64,000 nt of DNA, taken from the NCBI RefSeq assembly GCF_000177215.2, contig NZ_CM001368.1:1116001-1180000 (forward strand), read 5' to 3'. The notes beneath the pieces are model-generated. The model did not search any database. It saw only the letters and a program-made list of their open reading frames with translations, and had not been told where the DNA came from. Each line of letters starts with the position of its first letter. The stretch's first letter is position 1. The stretch is from Solidesulfovibrio carbinoliphilus subsp. oakridgensis (GTDB lineage Bacteria; Desulfobacterota; Desulfovibrionia; Desulfovibrionales; Desulfovibrionaceae). A program made the position numbers and the translations under genes. Below are positions 13,459 through 22,507 of the stretch, in pieces.

Positions 13459-15295
13459 CCTTGTCTCCCAAATTCGTTATCCCGGTGGCCGCCGGCAGAT
13501 AGACCGTGGCCAGGGTGCCGCCCCCGGGCCGTCTGGCCAGGCGGATTTCCCCGCCATGGGCCACCACGATCTTGTGGGCGATAGGCAGTCCGAGTCCGGT
13601 GCCGTGGGGCTTGGTGGTGTAGTAGGGATCGAAAATCCGGTCGCGCTCTTCCGGGTCGATGCCGCTGCCGGTGTCGGCCACGGAAATGAACGCCCGGCCG
13701 TCCGGGGCCGTGCCCGTGGCCAGGCGCATGACGCCGCCGGCCTCCATGGACTGGATGGCGTTCAGGCACAGGTTGAGCAGCGCCTGGGCCAGCCGGTCGG
13801 GATCGGCCGGGATCTCCGGCCCGCCGGCCGCCTCGGCCAGATCGATGTCCACTCCCCGGGCCGCGGCGTCCGGCCGGGTCAGGCGGGCGGCGTGGGCGGC
13901 CAGATCGGCCAGGGATACCGGACGGCGCCTGAGATCCGAAGGGCGGGCGAATTCGATCAGCTCGGAGATGACGCGGTTTAAGCGGTCCACCTCCCGGACC
14001 ATGACCTCGGCCGCCTGCCGGTCTTCGCTGCCCGGTTCGAACTTGGCCCCGAAATAGGCGGCGTAGCCCCGGATGGAGCTGAGCGGATTCCGGATCTCGT
14101 GGGCCACGCCGGCGGCCAGGTTGCCGACCGCGGCCAGCTTCTCCCGCCGCCTGACCTCGGCTTCGAGGCGCCGCACCTCGCGCAGGTCCCGAAGCACCAC
14201 GAGCGAACCGACCAGCACCCCTTCCTCGGTCCGCACGGCCGAAACCGAGACCCCGAGGGCGACAGGCTCCCCGCCGCCAAGAACGATGTCCATCTCCCGC
14301 TCGCCGCCGGCCGTCTCGGCCAGGGCCCCGGCCGGCAGCACTTCGCCGGCCGGCCGGCCGGACAGGCCGCCCGGGGGGAGGCCGGCCAGGTTCTCGGCCG
14401 CGCCGTTGGCCATGGCCACCCGGCCGTCCGGAGCGACCAGGAGGAGGCCGGCCGGCATGGCGGCCACCACTTCCGAGGCCAGGGCCGTGGTGTGGCGCAA
14501 GGCCCGCCGCTGGGCCCGGTAGCTCTGGGCCCAGAAGAGGGCCAGCACGCCGCCGAGGCCAAGGACCAGAAGCACCCCGGCCGTGGCCAGGGTGTTTTGC
14601 AGGTCCGCCCGGCGGGCGGCCTCGATGGGGGCCACGTCGAGGCCCACGAAGATATCCAGCGGTACGCCGCGCAGGTCCCGCGGCGGGCCGGGGGCGGTGC
14701 AGTCGTCGGTGCAAAAAAATCCCTGTCCCTGGCCCTGGCCTTGGCCCTGGCCAGGGGCGGGCATGGGCATCGGCAGGGACAGGGGCGGATGCCAGCCCAT
14801 GCCGTGGGGGCCGTGGGGCCCGCGGCCGCCGGCCGAGGGAATGAACCGCCGGTAGACCAGGAACGAACTTCGGCCGTCGCCCTCGTCCCGGGCCAGCCGC
14901 CATTTTTCCGTGGCGTCCGGCGCGAGTTCGGCCATGACCCCGGCGGCGAACAGGTCCTGGCCGATGCGCGAGGCGTCGCTGTGGGCCACGATCCGGCCGT
15001 TCGCGTCCGTGACCGCGATGTAGAAGATGCCGGGCTGGTTGGCCGTTTCCTCGATCAGGTGCTGGAGCCTTATTTCCGCGCCGAACCCGCCGCGCATGCC
15101 GGTCCTGGTCCCGGCCTCGAAAGCCTTGATCAGCGCCGCGCCTTTTTCCAGCAAAAGCTGGGTCATATACTCTTTTTCCCGGCCGAGATCGATGGCGGCC
15201 ATGGTCACCACCACGGCCGCCAGGATGCCGGCCGCGCCGATCACCAGAAAGGGGGAGGAGATCCCGCCAAAGGGGTTTTTTCTGAGCAGACGCAT
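13433..15295 (-). CDS. Two-component sensor kinase (ZraS-like) with His/Met/Cys-rich periplasmic loop
   Basis: This 620-residue kinase has a first membrane helix (about 15-35), a periplasmic domain, a second helix (about 236-254), a PAS-like domain (about 270-370), HisKA with H399 (AAGVAHEIRNPLSS) and an HATPase domain. The periplasmic loop ends in an unusual segment: H161, H164, H169 with several Met, then five Gln-Gly repeats, then C195 and C199 in FFCTDDC. This looks suited to metal or redox sensing (inference; ZraS itself senses zinc). The start is uncertain: ATG 15295 or the adjacent GTG 15298. It forms an operon with the sigma-54 regulator. Confidence 0.93.
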   Translation of the reverse strand: MRLLRKNPFGGISSPFLVIGAAGILAAVVVTMAAIDLGREKEYMTQLLLEKGAALIKAFEAGTRTGMRGGFGAEIRLQHLIEETANQPGIFYIAVTDANGRIVAHSDASRIGQDLFAAGVMAELAPDATEKWRLARDEGDGRSSFLVYRRFIPSAGGRGPHGPHGMGWHPPLSLPMPMPAPGQGQGQGQGQGFFCTDDCTAPGPPRDLRGVPLDIFVGLDVAPIEAARRADLQNTLATAGVLLVLGLGGVLALFWAQSYRAQRRALRHTTALASEVVAAMPAGLLLVAPDGRVAMANGAAENLAGLPPGGLSGRPAGEVLPAGALAETAGGEREMDIVLGGGEPVALGVSVSAVRTEEGVLVGSLVVLRDLREVRRLEAEVRRREKLAAVGNLAAGVAHEIRNPLSSIRGYAAYFGAKFEPGSEDRQAAEVMVREVDRLNRVISELIEFARPSDLRRRPVSLADLAAHAARLTRPDAAARGVDIDLAEAAGGPEIPADPDRLAQALLNLCLNAIQSMEAGGVMRLATGTAPDGRAFISVADTGSGIDPEERDRIFDPYYTTKPHGTGLGLPIAHKIVVAHGGEIRLARRPGGGTLATVYLPAATGITNLGDKDAGQDTRG

Positions 15296-15472
15296 CACGT
15301 TGTTGCCGCTTTCTCCGAATGGTGTCCTGTATGGAAAGGAAGCAGGGCGTTCTTTTTTATACAGGGGGGAGGGACATATTGTCGAGAAAAGAGACACCCC
15401 CCGCCCGGGACCGAGCCCCCGAACCGTTGCGGCAGCGTTTGCACGGCCCGTTCCAAAGCCGGCCGCTTTCCA

Positions 15473-15514
15473 CCGAAATCCTTGCTTTTCCGAGGGCAGA
15501 CGCGGGGATTTCCG
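15473..15514. promoter_or_regulatory. Candidate upstream activator site for the sigma-54 regulator
   Basis: An interrupted inverted repeat, CCGAAATCC ... GGATTTCCG, lies about 40-80 bases upstream of the sigma-54 promoter and between the divergent kinase and DUF2318 genes. Position and symmetry suit an enhancer for the NtrC-family regulator, but the assignment is inference. Confidence 0.3.
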
Positions 15515-15551
15515 TCTTTTTCCGACAGCGGGCCCGGTGCGCTCTTGACCC

Positions 15552-15567
15552 TGGCACAACCATTGCT
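15552..15567 (+). promoter_or_regulatory. Sigma-54 promoter of the DUF2318-ABC operon
   Basis: TGGCACAACCATTGCT matches the -24/-12 consensus TGGCACG-N4-TTGCW at every defined base but one, with correct GG-to-GC spacing. It points towards the DUF2318 gene, leaving a leader of roughly 170 bases. Confidence 0.75.
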
Positions 15568-15746
15568 ATTTCTGGCGGCAATCCCTACCAAAATGGGAAG
15601 GATTGACACGGAACCAGGTCTCTGCGTCCGAGGCCGGATGGCTCCCCCATCCCGCGCTTCCCGGGCCCCGTCCGGAACGACCGGAAACGGCCTTCCGGCT
15701 GCGGCGACCTGCCCCAGGCCTCGCGAAACAAACAAAGGATACGCCC

Positions 15747-16229
15747 ATGCAACGCCCCCTTCTCCCGGCCGGCCCCTCGCTTCTGGCCCTGGCCGCCCTG
15801 CTCGCCCTGACCGTGCTCCTGGCCGCGCCCGAACCGTCCGCGGCCTTTCTCGGCCTTTTTTCCGACACCACCAGCCTGACGCCCAAGGATAACGCCGTCA
15901 CCGTGCCGCTGGCCGACGTGGCCGACGGCAAGGCCCACTTCTACGCCGTCACGGCCGAGGGCAAACAGATCCGCTTTTTCGTGGTCAAGACGCCCGACGG
16001 CCGCGTTCGCACGGCCTTCGACGCCTGCGACGTCTGCTATCCCGAGAAAAAAGGCTACAAGCAGGACGGCGAGTTCATGGTCTGCACCAACTGCGGCCGG
16101 CGCTTCCATGTGTCCCGGGTCGGCGACGTCCACGGCGGCTGCAACCCCGCCCCCCTGGCCTCGGAAGTCGCGGGCGACAGCCTGCGCGTCGCCTTGCCCA
16201 CCCTGGCGGCCGGCGCGTCGTTTTTTTAA
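15747..16229 (+). CDS. Exported DUF2318 (FtrD-like) protein with two CxxC motifs
   Basis: The 160-residue product has an N-terminal signal or anchor helix (about 8-32, ending PSAAF) and a DUF2318-type domain. It carries CDVCY and CTNCGRRFH motifs plus a further Cys near GGCNPAP, a pattern suited to binding a metal or Fe-S centre. DUF2318 proteins are known beside iron-uptake and p19-type systems, where they are thought to handle metal or electrons. The ATG at 15747 follows AAGGATACGCCC; an upstream ATG at 15603 lacks support. ABC permease and ATPase genes follow on the same strand. Confidence 0.85.
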   Translation: MQRPLLPAGPSLLALAALLALTVLLAAPEPSAAFLGLFSDTTSLTPKDNAVTVPLADVADGKAHFYAVTAEGKQIRFFVVKTPDGRVRTAFDACDVCYPEKKGYKQDGEFMVCTNCGRRFHVSRVGDVHGGCNPAPLASEVAGDSLRVALPTLAAGASFF

Positions 16230-16230
16230 G

Positions 16231-16316
16231 AAGGCCTCCGGCGGCCGGGGCTCCGCCCCGGACCCCGCCGGGAGGGGATGATCCCCTCCCGGACCCACCC
16301 CAACGGGGGTGGAGTC
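16231..16316. repeat. Half-copy of the dispersed GC-rich repeat (R3)
   Basis: GCCTCCGGCGGCC, a CGGGGCTCCGCCCCG hairpin and a GGATGATCC-centred palindrome occupy the gap between the DUF2318 and permease genes. The same modules occur at R1 (2836-3020) and R2 (39378-39612), in opposite orientation for the last palindrome. Confidence 0.7.
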
Positions 16317-16377
16317 CTGACGGCACGACATGGGACCAGCAGCGCCCGTTGGCGGTGCTGCAACGAAGTGAGGCCGC

Positions 16378-17544
16378 GTGAACATCCTGACGATTCCCCT
16401 GCGCAACTTGCGCCGCAAGCTCCCCCGTACCCTGCTCATGGTGGCGGTCTTTTCCGTGGGCGTGGCCTCGGTGACGGCCCTGCTCGAACTGTCCAAGGCT
16501 GTGGGCGAGAGCCTCGAAGCCAAGCTCGCCGCCTACGGGGCCAACATCCTGGTCAGTCCCAAGACCGAGACCCTGTCGGTCAGCTACGGCGGCATGGCCC
16601 TTGGCGACGTGTCCGTGGACATCAAATACCTGAAGGAAGACGAGGTGCTGCCCGCCATCCGGGGCATCCACCACAAGGACCGCTTAAGCGCCGTGGCGCC
16701 GAAGTTCGCGGTGCTGACCCGGGTGGCCGACGTGCCGGTCGGGGTCATCGGCGTGGATTTCGAGCAGGAAATGCTGATCAAGAGCTACTGGCACCCGGCC
16801 GCCGGGGCCATACCGGCCGGAGACGACGGGCTGCTCGCCGGGAGCGAGGCGGCGGCGCGCCTGCACCTTTCGCCGGGAAGCCCGGTCACGCTGGAAGGCC
16901 GGCCCTTTGTGGTGGCCGGCGTCCTCGGTCCCACCGGTTCCGGGGACGACAGCATGCTTTTCGCCGACCTACATGCCTTGCAGCGGGCGGCCGGCAAGGA
17001 AAACCGCATCCATTTCGTGGAGGTGGCCGCCCTTTGCGCCGGCTGCCCCATCGAGGAGATCACGGGCCAGATCGCGGCCGGGCTACCGGGGACCGAGGTC
17101 AAGGCCATGGGCCAGGTGGTGAAAAGCCGGATGATGACGGTCGATTTCGTCAAGCGCCTGGCTCTTGCCGTCTCGGGCGTCATCCTGCTCACCGCCTGCG
17201 TGATGATCGGGCTTTCCGTCTTCTCTTCGGTCAACGAGCGCAAGAACGAGATCGGCCTCTTGCGTGCCCTGGGCTATTCCAAACCCTCGATCTTCACGCT
17301 CATGAGCCTCGAGGGCGTGGTTCTCGGCCTGGTCGCGGCCGTGGCCGGGCAGGCAATCGGCCTGGTCGCCAGCGGCAAGATCATGGTCCTCCTCGATCTC
17401 GGCGCAGTCGCGGCCCCGGCCTTCGATCCGGTCCAATTTAGCTGCGTGTTCGCGGCCGTGGCCCTCCTCTCCTGCCTGGCCTCCCTGCCGCCGGCCCTGT
17501 CCGCCGCCCGCATCGAGCCGTCCCAGGCCCTGGTCATGCTGTAA
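16378..17544 (+). CDS. ABC transporter permease of the MacB/FtsX type
   Basis: This 388-residue inner-membrane protein has one N-terminal helix (about 17-37), a large periplasmic domain and three C-terminal helices (about 262-284, 308-335, 355-378), the layout of MacB/LolC/FtsX permeases. Its start codon is GTG. Such proteins move lipoproteins, peptides or signals rather than small solutes through a central pore. With the ATPase 25 bases downstream and the DUF2318 gene upstream it resembles part of the Campylobacter p19-linked locus (DUF2318, permease, ATPase), suggesting a role in iron or copper handling (inference). Confidence 0.9.
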   Translation: MNILTIPLRNLRRKLPRTLLMVAVFSVGVASVTALLELSKAVGESLEAKLAAYGANILVSPKTETLSVSYGGMALGDVSVDIKYLKEDEVLPAIRGIHHKDRLSAVAPKFAVLTRVADVPVGVIGVDFEQEMLIKSYWHPAAGAIPAGDDGLLAGSEAAARLHLSPGSPVTLEGRPFVVAGVLGPTGSGDDSMLFADLHALQRAAGKENRIHFVEVAALCAGCPIEEITGQIAAGLPGTEVKAMGQVVKSRMMTVDFVKRLALAVSGVILLTACVMIGLSVFSSVNERKNEIGLLRALGYSKPSIFTLMSLEGVVLGLVAAVAGQAIGLVASGKIMVLLDLGAVAAPAFDPVQFSCVFAAVALLSCLASLPPALSAARIEPSQALVML

Positions 17545-17568
17545 CCCCCCTTCTCCCTGGAGTGCCCC

Positions 17569-18243
17569 ATGTTGCTTGCAGCCGAAAATATCGTCAAATC
17601 CTTTGCCGGGACCTCCGGGGCCGAACCGGTCCTTCGCGGCGTGTCCGTCGCCTTCGCGGCCGGCGAATTCGCCTGCGTCATCGGCCGGTCGGGCTCGGGC
17701 AAGTCCACCCTGCTGAACATCCTCTCAAGCCTCCTGTCCCCGGACGCGGGCGAGGTCCGCTACCAGGGCCGGCCTCTGGCCGACTTCTCCCCGCGCGAGC
17801 GCAACCGGCTTCGGGCCACGGATTTTTCCATGGTCTTCCAGATGCACCACCTCCTGCCCTACCTGACGGCCCTGGAAAACGTCCTAACCCCGTTTCTCTC
17901 AGGCCTGACTCCGGTCTCGTCCGCCCGCCGGAAGACGGCCCTGGCCTGCCTCGACCGGGTGGGCCTGGCCGACAAGGCCGGCCGTCTGCCGGGCGGCCTG
18001 TCCGGCGGCGAGCGGCAGCGCGTGGCCATCGCCCGGGCCCTGGTCACCTCACCCCGGGTGGTCTTCGCCGACGAGCCGACGGGCAGCCTCGACGGCGACA
18101 CCGGCGGGCAGATCATGGACATCCTGCGAACGCTCAACGCCGACGGCCTGACCGTCGTCATGGTCACCCATGAACCGGACTACGCGGCCATGGCCTCCCG
18201 GGTCATTGAAATCCGCGACGGCCGCATCCTCGCGGCGAACTGA
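17569..18243 (+). CDS. ABC transporter ATP-binding protein (LolD/MacB class)
   Basis: This 224-residue ATPase has Walker A GRSGSGKST, Q-loop FQMHHLLPY, signature LSGGERQRVAIARAL, Walker B VVFADEP and the switch His in VMVTHEP. It is the energy-coupling partner of the MacB/FtsX-type permease just upstream and would function as a dimer on the cytoplasmic face. It is the last gene of the putative sigma-54-controlled operon. Cargo is unknown. Confidence 0.94.
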   Translation: MLLAAENIVKSFAGTSGAEPVLRGVSVAFAAGEFACVIGRSGSGKSTLLNILSSLLSPDAGEVRYQGRPLADFSPRERNRLRATDFSMVFQMHHLLPYLTALENVLTPFLSGLTPVSSARRKTALACLDRVGLADKAGRLPGGLSGGERQRVAIARALVTSPRVVFADEPTGSLDGDTGGQIMDILRTLNADGLTVVMVTHEPDYAAMASRVIEIRDGRILAAN

Positions 18244-18444
18244 CGTCCGCCAGGCCGGCCGCCCTCCCGCCGGCCCGGCCGGCCTCCTCCCCCGGGCCCG
18301 CCTGCCCCATGGCGGGCTCCCCTTCCCCCTTTCCCCGGATCCGCCGCTGTCGGCAAGTTTGACAAATCCCGAGTGGCCACCGTAGGGAATGTGTGCTCGT
18401 CTCACGAAAAGTCCTCGTCAACCAGCCGCGAAGGGGTGTTCTGC

Positions 18445-20490
18445 ATGGGCAATCTCAAGCTTGGGGTGAAACTCGTCGGCAGTTTTCTCATCTGCGCCGC
18501 CATCACGCTGGTGGTCGGCCTGGTGGCCCTGTCCGGCCTGACCACGGTCGCCTCGCGGCTTATGACCGTGACCGAGGTCAACCTGCCGGCTGTCCGCGAC
18601 CTGCAGCTCATCAAAATAGCGGGCGAGTCCGTCCGCGTGGCCCAGCGGACCCTGCTCGTCCCCGGCCTGGATTCCAAGGACCGGCAGCGCCAGTTCGACA
18701 ACATCGCCAACCTGCGGCAAAGCTACCGCGTCTCCTGGGACGAGTACGAAAAGCTCCCCAAGTCCGCCGAGGCCGAACGGCTGTGGCGGGAGTTCGGGCC
18801 GGCCTGGCAGGAATGGGTCAAGATCAACAATGACATCTTCGACATAGCCCGGCAGTGGGACGCCTCGGGTATCGACGACCCGAACGCCCTGCGCCGGGAT
18901 TTCGCCCGGTTCCGGGGGGACCACTACAAGCTTCTGAGCGACGCCCTGAACCTGGCCCTTTTCGGGACCCCGATCGCCGGCGGCGGCGACCCCGCCACGT
19001 GCGGCTTCGGCCAATGGCTCGAAGGCGAGGGAAGGGACATCGCCAATCCTGTCTTCAAAAAGACGCTCCAGGAAATCCGTCCCATCCACGACAAGCTGCA
19101 CCAGGGCGTGGCCAGGCTCAAGGAACGGGCCGACCGGCACGCCTCGCGCGAGGAACTGCTGGAGGTGGTGCGCCTGGATATCCAGCCGGCGGTCGACCGG
19201 ACCATAAGCCTGTTCGAGACCCTGTCCGACGAGGTGGCCCGCATCGAGGCCCTGTGCGCCAAAATGCGCCAGGAGGCCATGGTGACGGTGCGGGAAAAGC
19301 AGATCCGCTGCTTCGACCTCCTTGATCGCCTCATGGCCGACTCCCTGGCCGCCGCCCAGAAGGGCAAGACCGACGGCGAGGAGGCGGCAGCCAGGGCCAG
19401 GATCATGTCCGTCTCGGGCATCGGCGTCGGCGTGGTGCTGGCCATTCTTCTCGGGATCGTCATTTCCCGCATGATCACCCGGCCGGTGCTGCTCGGGGTC
19501 GGAGCGGCCGAGGGACTGGCGGCCGGAGACCTCAACCAGCGCATCGACCTGGACCAGAAAGACGAGATCGGGGCCCTGGCCGGGGCCTTGCGCCACATGA
19601 TCGGCAAGCTCCGGGAGATCGTCGGCCAGGTCCAGGCCGGGGCGGAGAACGTGGCCTCGGGGTCGGAAGAACTTTCGGCCACCACCCAGAGCCTGTCCCA
19701 GGGCGCGACCGAGCAGGCCGCCAGCGTGGAGGAGATTTCCTCGTCCATGGAGCAGATGACGGCCAACATCCGGCAGAACGCGGACAACGCCAAGCAGACC
19801 GAACAGATCGCGCTCCAGACGGCCCGGGACGCCCGAAGCGGGGGCGAGGCCGTGGCCAAAACCGTGACGGCCATGAAGCAGATCGCGGAAAAGATCGGCA
19901 TCATCGAGGAGATCGCCCGGCAGACCAACCTGCTGGCCTTAAACGCCGCCATCGAGGCGGCCCGGGCCGGGGAACACGGCAAGGGCTTCGCCGTGGTCGC
20001 GGCCGAGGTCCGGAAACTGGCCGAACGCAGCGGCAACGCGGCCGGCGAAATCAGCGAGCTGTCCTCGTCGAGCGTGGACATCGCCGAAAAGGCCGGGGAG
20101 CTTCTGGCCCACATCGTGCCCGATATCCAGCGCACGGCCGAACTTATCCAGGAGATCACGGCCTCGAGCGTGGAACAAAACGCCGGAGCCGAGCAGGTCA
20201 ACCGGGCCATCCAGCAGCTTGACCAGGTGGTCCAGCAAAATGCCTCGGCCTCCGAGGAAATGGCCTCCACGGCCGAGGAACTGTCCGGACAGGCCCTGCA
20301 GCTCCAGGAAACGGTGTCCTATTTCCACCTGGACACCCTGACCAGACGGCCAAAGGCCCAGCCGCCAAAGGCCCTGGCCGCCCCCCGGCTCCGGCCGGCT
20401 CCAAGCCCCGCCCGGAATTCGGGCCGGAGCAAGGAAGCGCCGGCCGATCGCACCACGGAAGCCCGGGACGACGATTTCGAACGGTTCTAG
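18445..20490 (+). CDS. Methyl-accepting chemotaxis protein with CZB-like periplasmic insert
   Basis: The 681-residue receptor has two membrane helices (about 8-28 and 320-345), a HAMP domain (about 346-400) and the MCP signalling hairpin ([20 protein letters not shown]). The periplasmic domain contains H160, then C186 in CGFGQW, then H215 and H219 (HDKLH), the residue pattern of the zinc-binding CZB domain. CZB usually sits in the cytoplasm, so a periplasmic location is unusual. The ATG at 18445 has an AAGGGG site. Its stop codon shares a CTAG palindrome with the stop of the convergent DUF1566 gene. Confidence 0.92.
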   Translation: MGNLKLGVKLVGSFLICAAITLVVGLVALSGLTTVASRLMTVTEVNLPAVRDLQLIKIAGESVRVAQRTLLVPGLDSKDRQRQFDNIANLRQSYRVSWDEYEKLPKSAEAERLWREFGPAWQEWVKINNDIFDIARQWDASGIDDPNALRRDFARFRGDHYKLLSDALNLALFGTPIAGGGDPATCGFGQWLEGEGRDIANPVFKKTLQEIRPIHDKLHQGVARLKERADRHASREELLEVVRLDIQPAVDRTISLFETLSDEVARIEALCAKMRQEAMVTVREKQIRCFDLLDRLMADSLAAAQKGKTDGEEAAARARIMSVSGIGVGVVLAILLGIVISRMITRPVLLGVGAAEGLAAGDLNQRIDLDQKDEIGALAGALRHMIGKLREIVGQVQAGAENVASGSEELSATTQSLSQGATEQAASVEEISSSMEQMTANIRQNADNAKQTEQIALQTARDARSGGEAVAKTVTAMKQIAEKIGIIEEIARQTNLLALNAAIEAARAGEHGKGFAVVAAEVRKLAERSGNAAGEISELSSSSVDIAEKAGELLAHIVPDIQRTAELIQEITASSVEQNAGAEQVNRAIQQLDQVVQQNASASEEMASTAEELSGQALQLQETVSYFHLDTLTRRPKAQPPKALAAPRLRPAPSPARNSGRSKEAPADRTTEARDDDFERF

Positions 20491-21515
20491 GAACGTGGCC
20501 CGCGCACGGGCCACACCAAGAACTCGCGCCCGCTTTTAAAGCCCACGCCCACTGCCCCCTTGTGGAGGTAGAGGGCGTGGGCCCAGTTTTTTTCAAAGGC
20601 GCTGGTGGTCGAGGACCAGTAGGCCTCGCCGACGTCCGTGAACGGGTGGCCGGCAGGCAGGGCCGGAAAGGCCTCACCGGCGTCGACCAGGGATTCGAGT
20701 TCGTTGATGTCCGGCAGCCGCCAGCCGCCGTGGCCATAGGCCGCGGCCACGGCCAGCGCCTCCTCCCAGGCGACCGGCCCGCCGGCCGCGTCGGCCCGCT
20801 TCGCCCAGGCAAGGCCCGTCAGGCGATCGAGGACCGCCTCCCCGCTCCCGGCGGCCCCGGCCGGAACGAAACGGGGCTTGGGCCAGGGCGTGCCGGACCG
20901 GATTTCTCCGTCCTGGCCCGAGACCGGGCAGGGAATTTCCTTGCCCCCCGCGTCGAAACAGCGGTCCTGGCCGGTTTGCGGCAACTGGCACGTTCCGGCC
21001 ACGGGCCAGCACAGGCAGTCCTGGTCCTTTTTGCCGTAGAACATCCGCCCGCCCTCCAGATGGACATACCAGGCGTAGCCCGGGGCGGGCGCGGCCGTGG
21101 TCGAGGACCAATGCCAGCCGAGGAAGACATTTCGGAAGGGATGGCCGGGCGGCAGGGACGGACGGGCCGCGCCGTAGGAGACGAGACTGCGGAGTTCCCG
21201 GCGGTTGGGAAGCCGCCAGTCGTTGCGCCCAAGCAGGCGGTCCCGGGCAAAGCCGGCCACAAGGACCAGGGCTTCGGCCCAGGGCAGGGGAAATCCGGCC
21301 AGGCCGGCGTCCATAGGCCAGAGGAGGCCCGTCAGCCGGTCGGCGACCAGACCGTGGCCGGCCGGGGCGAAACGGTCGGGCCAAGCCGAGGCCAGCCCGT
21401 TATGGGCCGCGTCCTGGCCGCTGCCCAGGCAGGGAATCTCCCGGCCGTCCCGGTCATGGCAGGTGGTCTGCCCGGTCGGCGGCACGGCGGAGGGTGTGAA
21501 AGGTTGGTTTCGCAT
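20487..21515 (-). CDS. Protein with two DUF1566 (Lcl C-terminal-type) domains
   Basis: The 342-residue product has two tandem DUF1566-like units, each with DRLTGL.W near its start, WRLP..(R/N)EL.SLV in the middle and W.WSSTT/YWSSTT towards the end. The repeated DxxGxxIPCxxSGQDG motif suggests duplication. No signal peptide is visible. DUF1566 domains occur in secreted or surface proteins with a lectin-like fold; function is unknown. The ATG at 21515 was chosen over the long upstream opening, which overlaps the next gene. It may be cotranscribed with the C_GCAxxG_C_C gene 40 bases upstream. Confidence 0.85.
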   Translation of the reverse strand: MRNQPFTPSAVPPTGQTTCHDRDGREIPCLGSGQDAAHNGLASAWPDRFAPAGHGLVADRLTGLLWPMDAGLAGFPLPWAEALVLVAGFARDRLLGRNDWRLPNRRELRSLVSYGAARPSLPPGHPFRNVFLGWHWSSTTAAPAPGYAWYVHLEGGRMFYGKKDQDCLCWPVAGTCQLPQTGQDRCFDAGGKEIPCPVSGQDGEIRSGTPWPKPRFVPAGAAGSGEAVLDRLTGLAWAKRADAAGGPVAWEEALAVAAAYGHGGWRLPDINELESLVDAGEAFPALPAGHPFTDVGEAYWSSTTSAFEKNWAHALYLHKGAVGVGFKSGREFLVWPVRGPRS

Positions 21516-21555
21516 CCTGGCCCTGTACCGCGTTTCCGCCGCCCGGGCCAGCCTG

Positions 21556-22014
21556 TCAGGCGCTTTCGACGACGCCGGAGGCCATGACCTCGTCGGCCGT
21601 CCGGGCCGCGCTTTTGACCAGTTCGACGCAGATGGACTGAAAGAGCCCTTCACGCCGGGCCTGCTGGAGGCCCTCCGGGGACGACGGATCAAGGCCGATC
21701 AGATCCAGGCAGACCAGGGATCCGTGGCGTTCGCCAAATCGGCGGTAGAACTCCCGGCTACGGGCATAGGTCGCGGCCTTGGCCGCCGCGCCGGCCGGTC
21801 CCCCGCCGCCGCCGAAAAGCCCAAGGGCCATGACGGCCCCGGAGACGGCCCCGCAGGTCCCGCCCCGGCCCATGCCCACGCCAAAGCCCGTGGCCAGGCG
21901 GGCGGCCAGTTCCTCGGAAAGCTCGTAGCGGTGGCAAAGCGCCATAAGCACGGACTGGGAACAGTTGTACCCGGCCTTGAAATGGCCGGCCGCGATGGTG
22001 GCGACGTCAGACAT
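21556..22014 (-). CDS. C_GCAxxG_C_C family redox protein
   Basis: This 152-residue protein has the family pattern: Cys in AGYNCSQSV, then GGTCGAVSGAVMALG (the GCAxxG block), then Cys in SLVCLDL and SICVELV. The four conserved Cys suggest a redox or metal cofactor role, and these proteins are common in strict anaerobes, but no reaction is established. The ATG at 22014 follows GGAGGAAGGAC. It lies between a DUF1566 gene and two feoA genes, separated from feoA by a terminator. Confidence 0.88.
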   Translation of the reverse strand: MSDVATIAAGHFKAGYNCSQSVLMALCHRYELSEELAARLATGFGVGMGRGGTCGAVSGAVMALGLFGGGGGPAGAAAKAATYARSREFYRRFGERHGSLVCLDLIGLDPSSPEGLQQARREGLFQSICVELVKSAARTADEVMASGVVESA

Positions 22015-22102
22015 GTCCTTCCTCCCCGCCCGGGGATGCGCCCGGGCGTCCGTGCCAAGCCTATACAATCCGGGAAGGGTCCGGCAACAATGACCCCAAA
22101 GG

Positions 22103-22136
22103 CAAAAAACCCGGCGCCGAAGAATCGGGGCCGGGC
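22103..22136 (-). terminator. Rho-independent terminator after the second feoA
   Basis: Minus-strand hairpin with CCCGGC/GCCGGG arms followed by a run of six T. Confidence 0.8.
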
Positions 22137-22158
22137 TGTCAACCGCGACGAAGAGCCC

Positions 22159-22410
22159 TTACTGGAGCGGCGTGACCGTGATATGATCGGCTTCGCTGTT
22201 GCGAAGGGTCAGGGTGAAGTCGCGAAGGCGCAAGGCCACCGGATCCTTGAGCGGCGCCCGGCCGACCACGGAAACTTCCGTCCCCGGCACAAGCCCCATG
22301 TCCCTAAGCCGCCGGCCAAGTTCACCCGCGGCCTCGACCCGGCAGATGCGGGCCCGCTGCCCGACCAGGAGGCGACGCAGCCCCATTTCCGGCAAAACTT
22401 CCTGATCCAT
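22159..22410 (-). CDS. feoA: FeoA-family protein (second copy)
   Basis: The 83-residue product is one SH3-like FeoA domain (LRDMGLVPGTEVSVVGRAPLKDPVALRLRD region). FeoA assists the FeoB ferrous-iron transporter in the cytoplasm; no feoB is in this window. The ATG at 22410 has GGAG at good spacing; the upstream GTG at 22416 is less well placed. It is separated from the other feoA by a strong terminator only about 17 bases before its start, so it may depend on readthrough. Confidence 0.93.
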   Translation of the reverse strand: MDQEVLPEMGLRRLLVGQRARICRVEAAGELGRRLRDMGLVPGTEVSVVGRAPLKDPVALRLRDFTLTLRNSEADHITVTPLQ

Positions 22411-22427
22411 GCCCACTCCTTATGTCC

Positions 22428-22472
22428 AAAAAACAATGCGGCGTCCGGGAACAACCGCCCCGGACGCCGCAT
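22428..22472 (-). terminator. Strong terminator between the two feoA genes
   Basis: Minus-strand hairpin with 14-base perfect arms (ATGCGGCGTCCGGG) and a 9-base loop, followed by TTGTTTTTT. It ends first-feoA transcripts just before the second feoA. Confidence 0.88.
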
Positions 22473-22507
22473 ACGGGCTTTTACGGAAACGGTGCGTCAG
22501 CCGGCCT

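Noticed and set aside
14715-14765. CCCTGG-type tandem repeats as a regulatory satellite
   Set aside because: They are in frame inside the kinase gene and encode the Gln-Gly repeat.
15301-15545. Long N-terminal extension of the ZraS-like kinase
   Set aside because: The upstream frame runs through the promoter region and lacks kinase-family similarity; the first membrane helix begins just after 15295.
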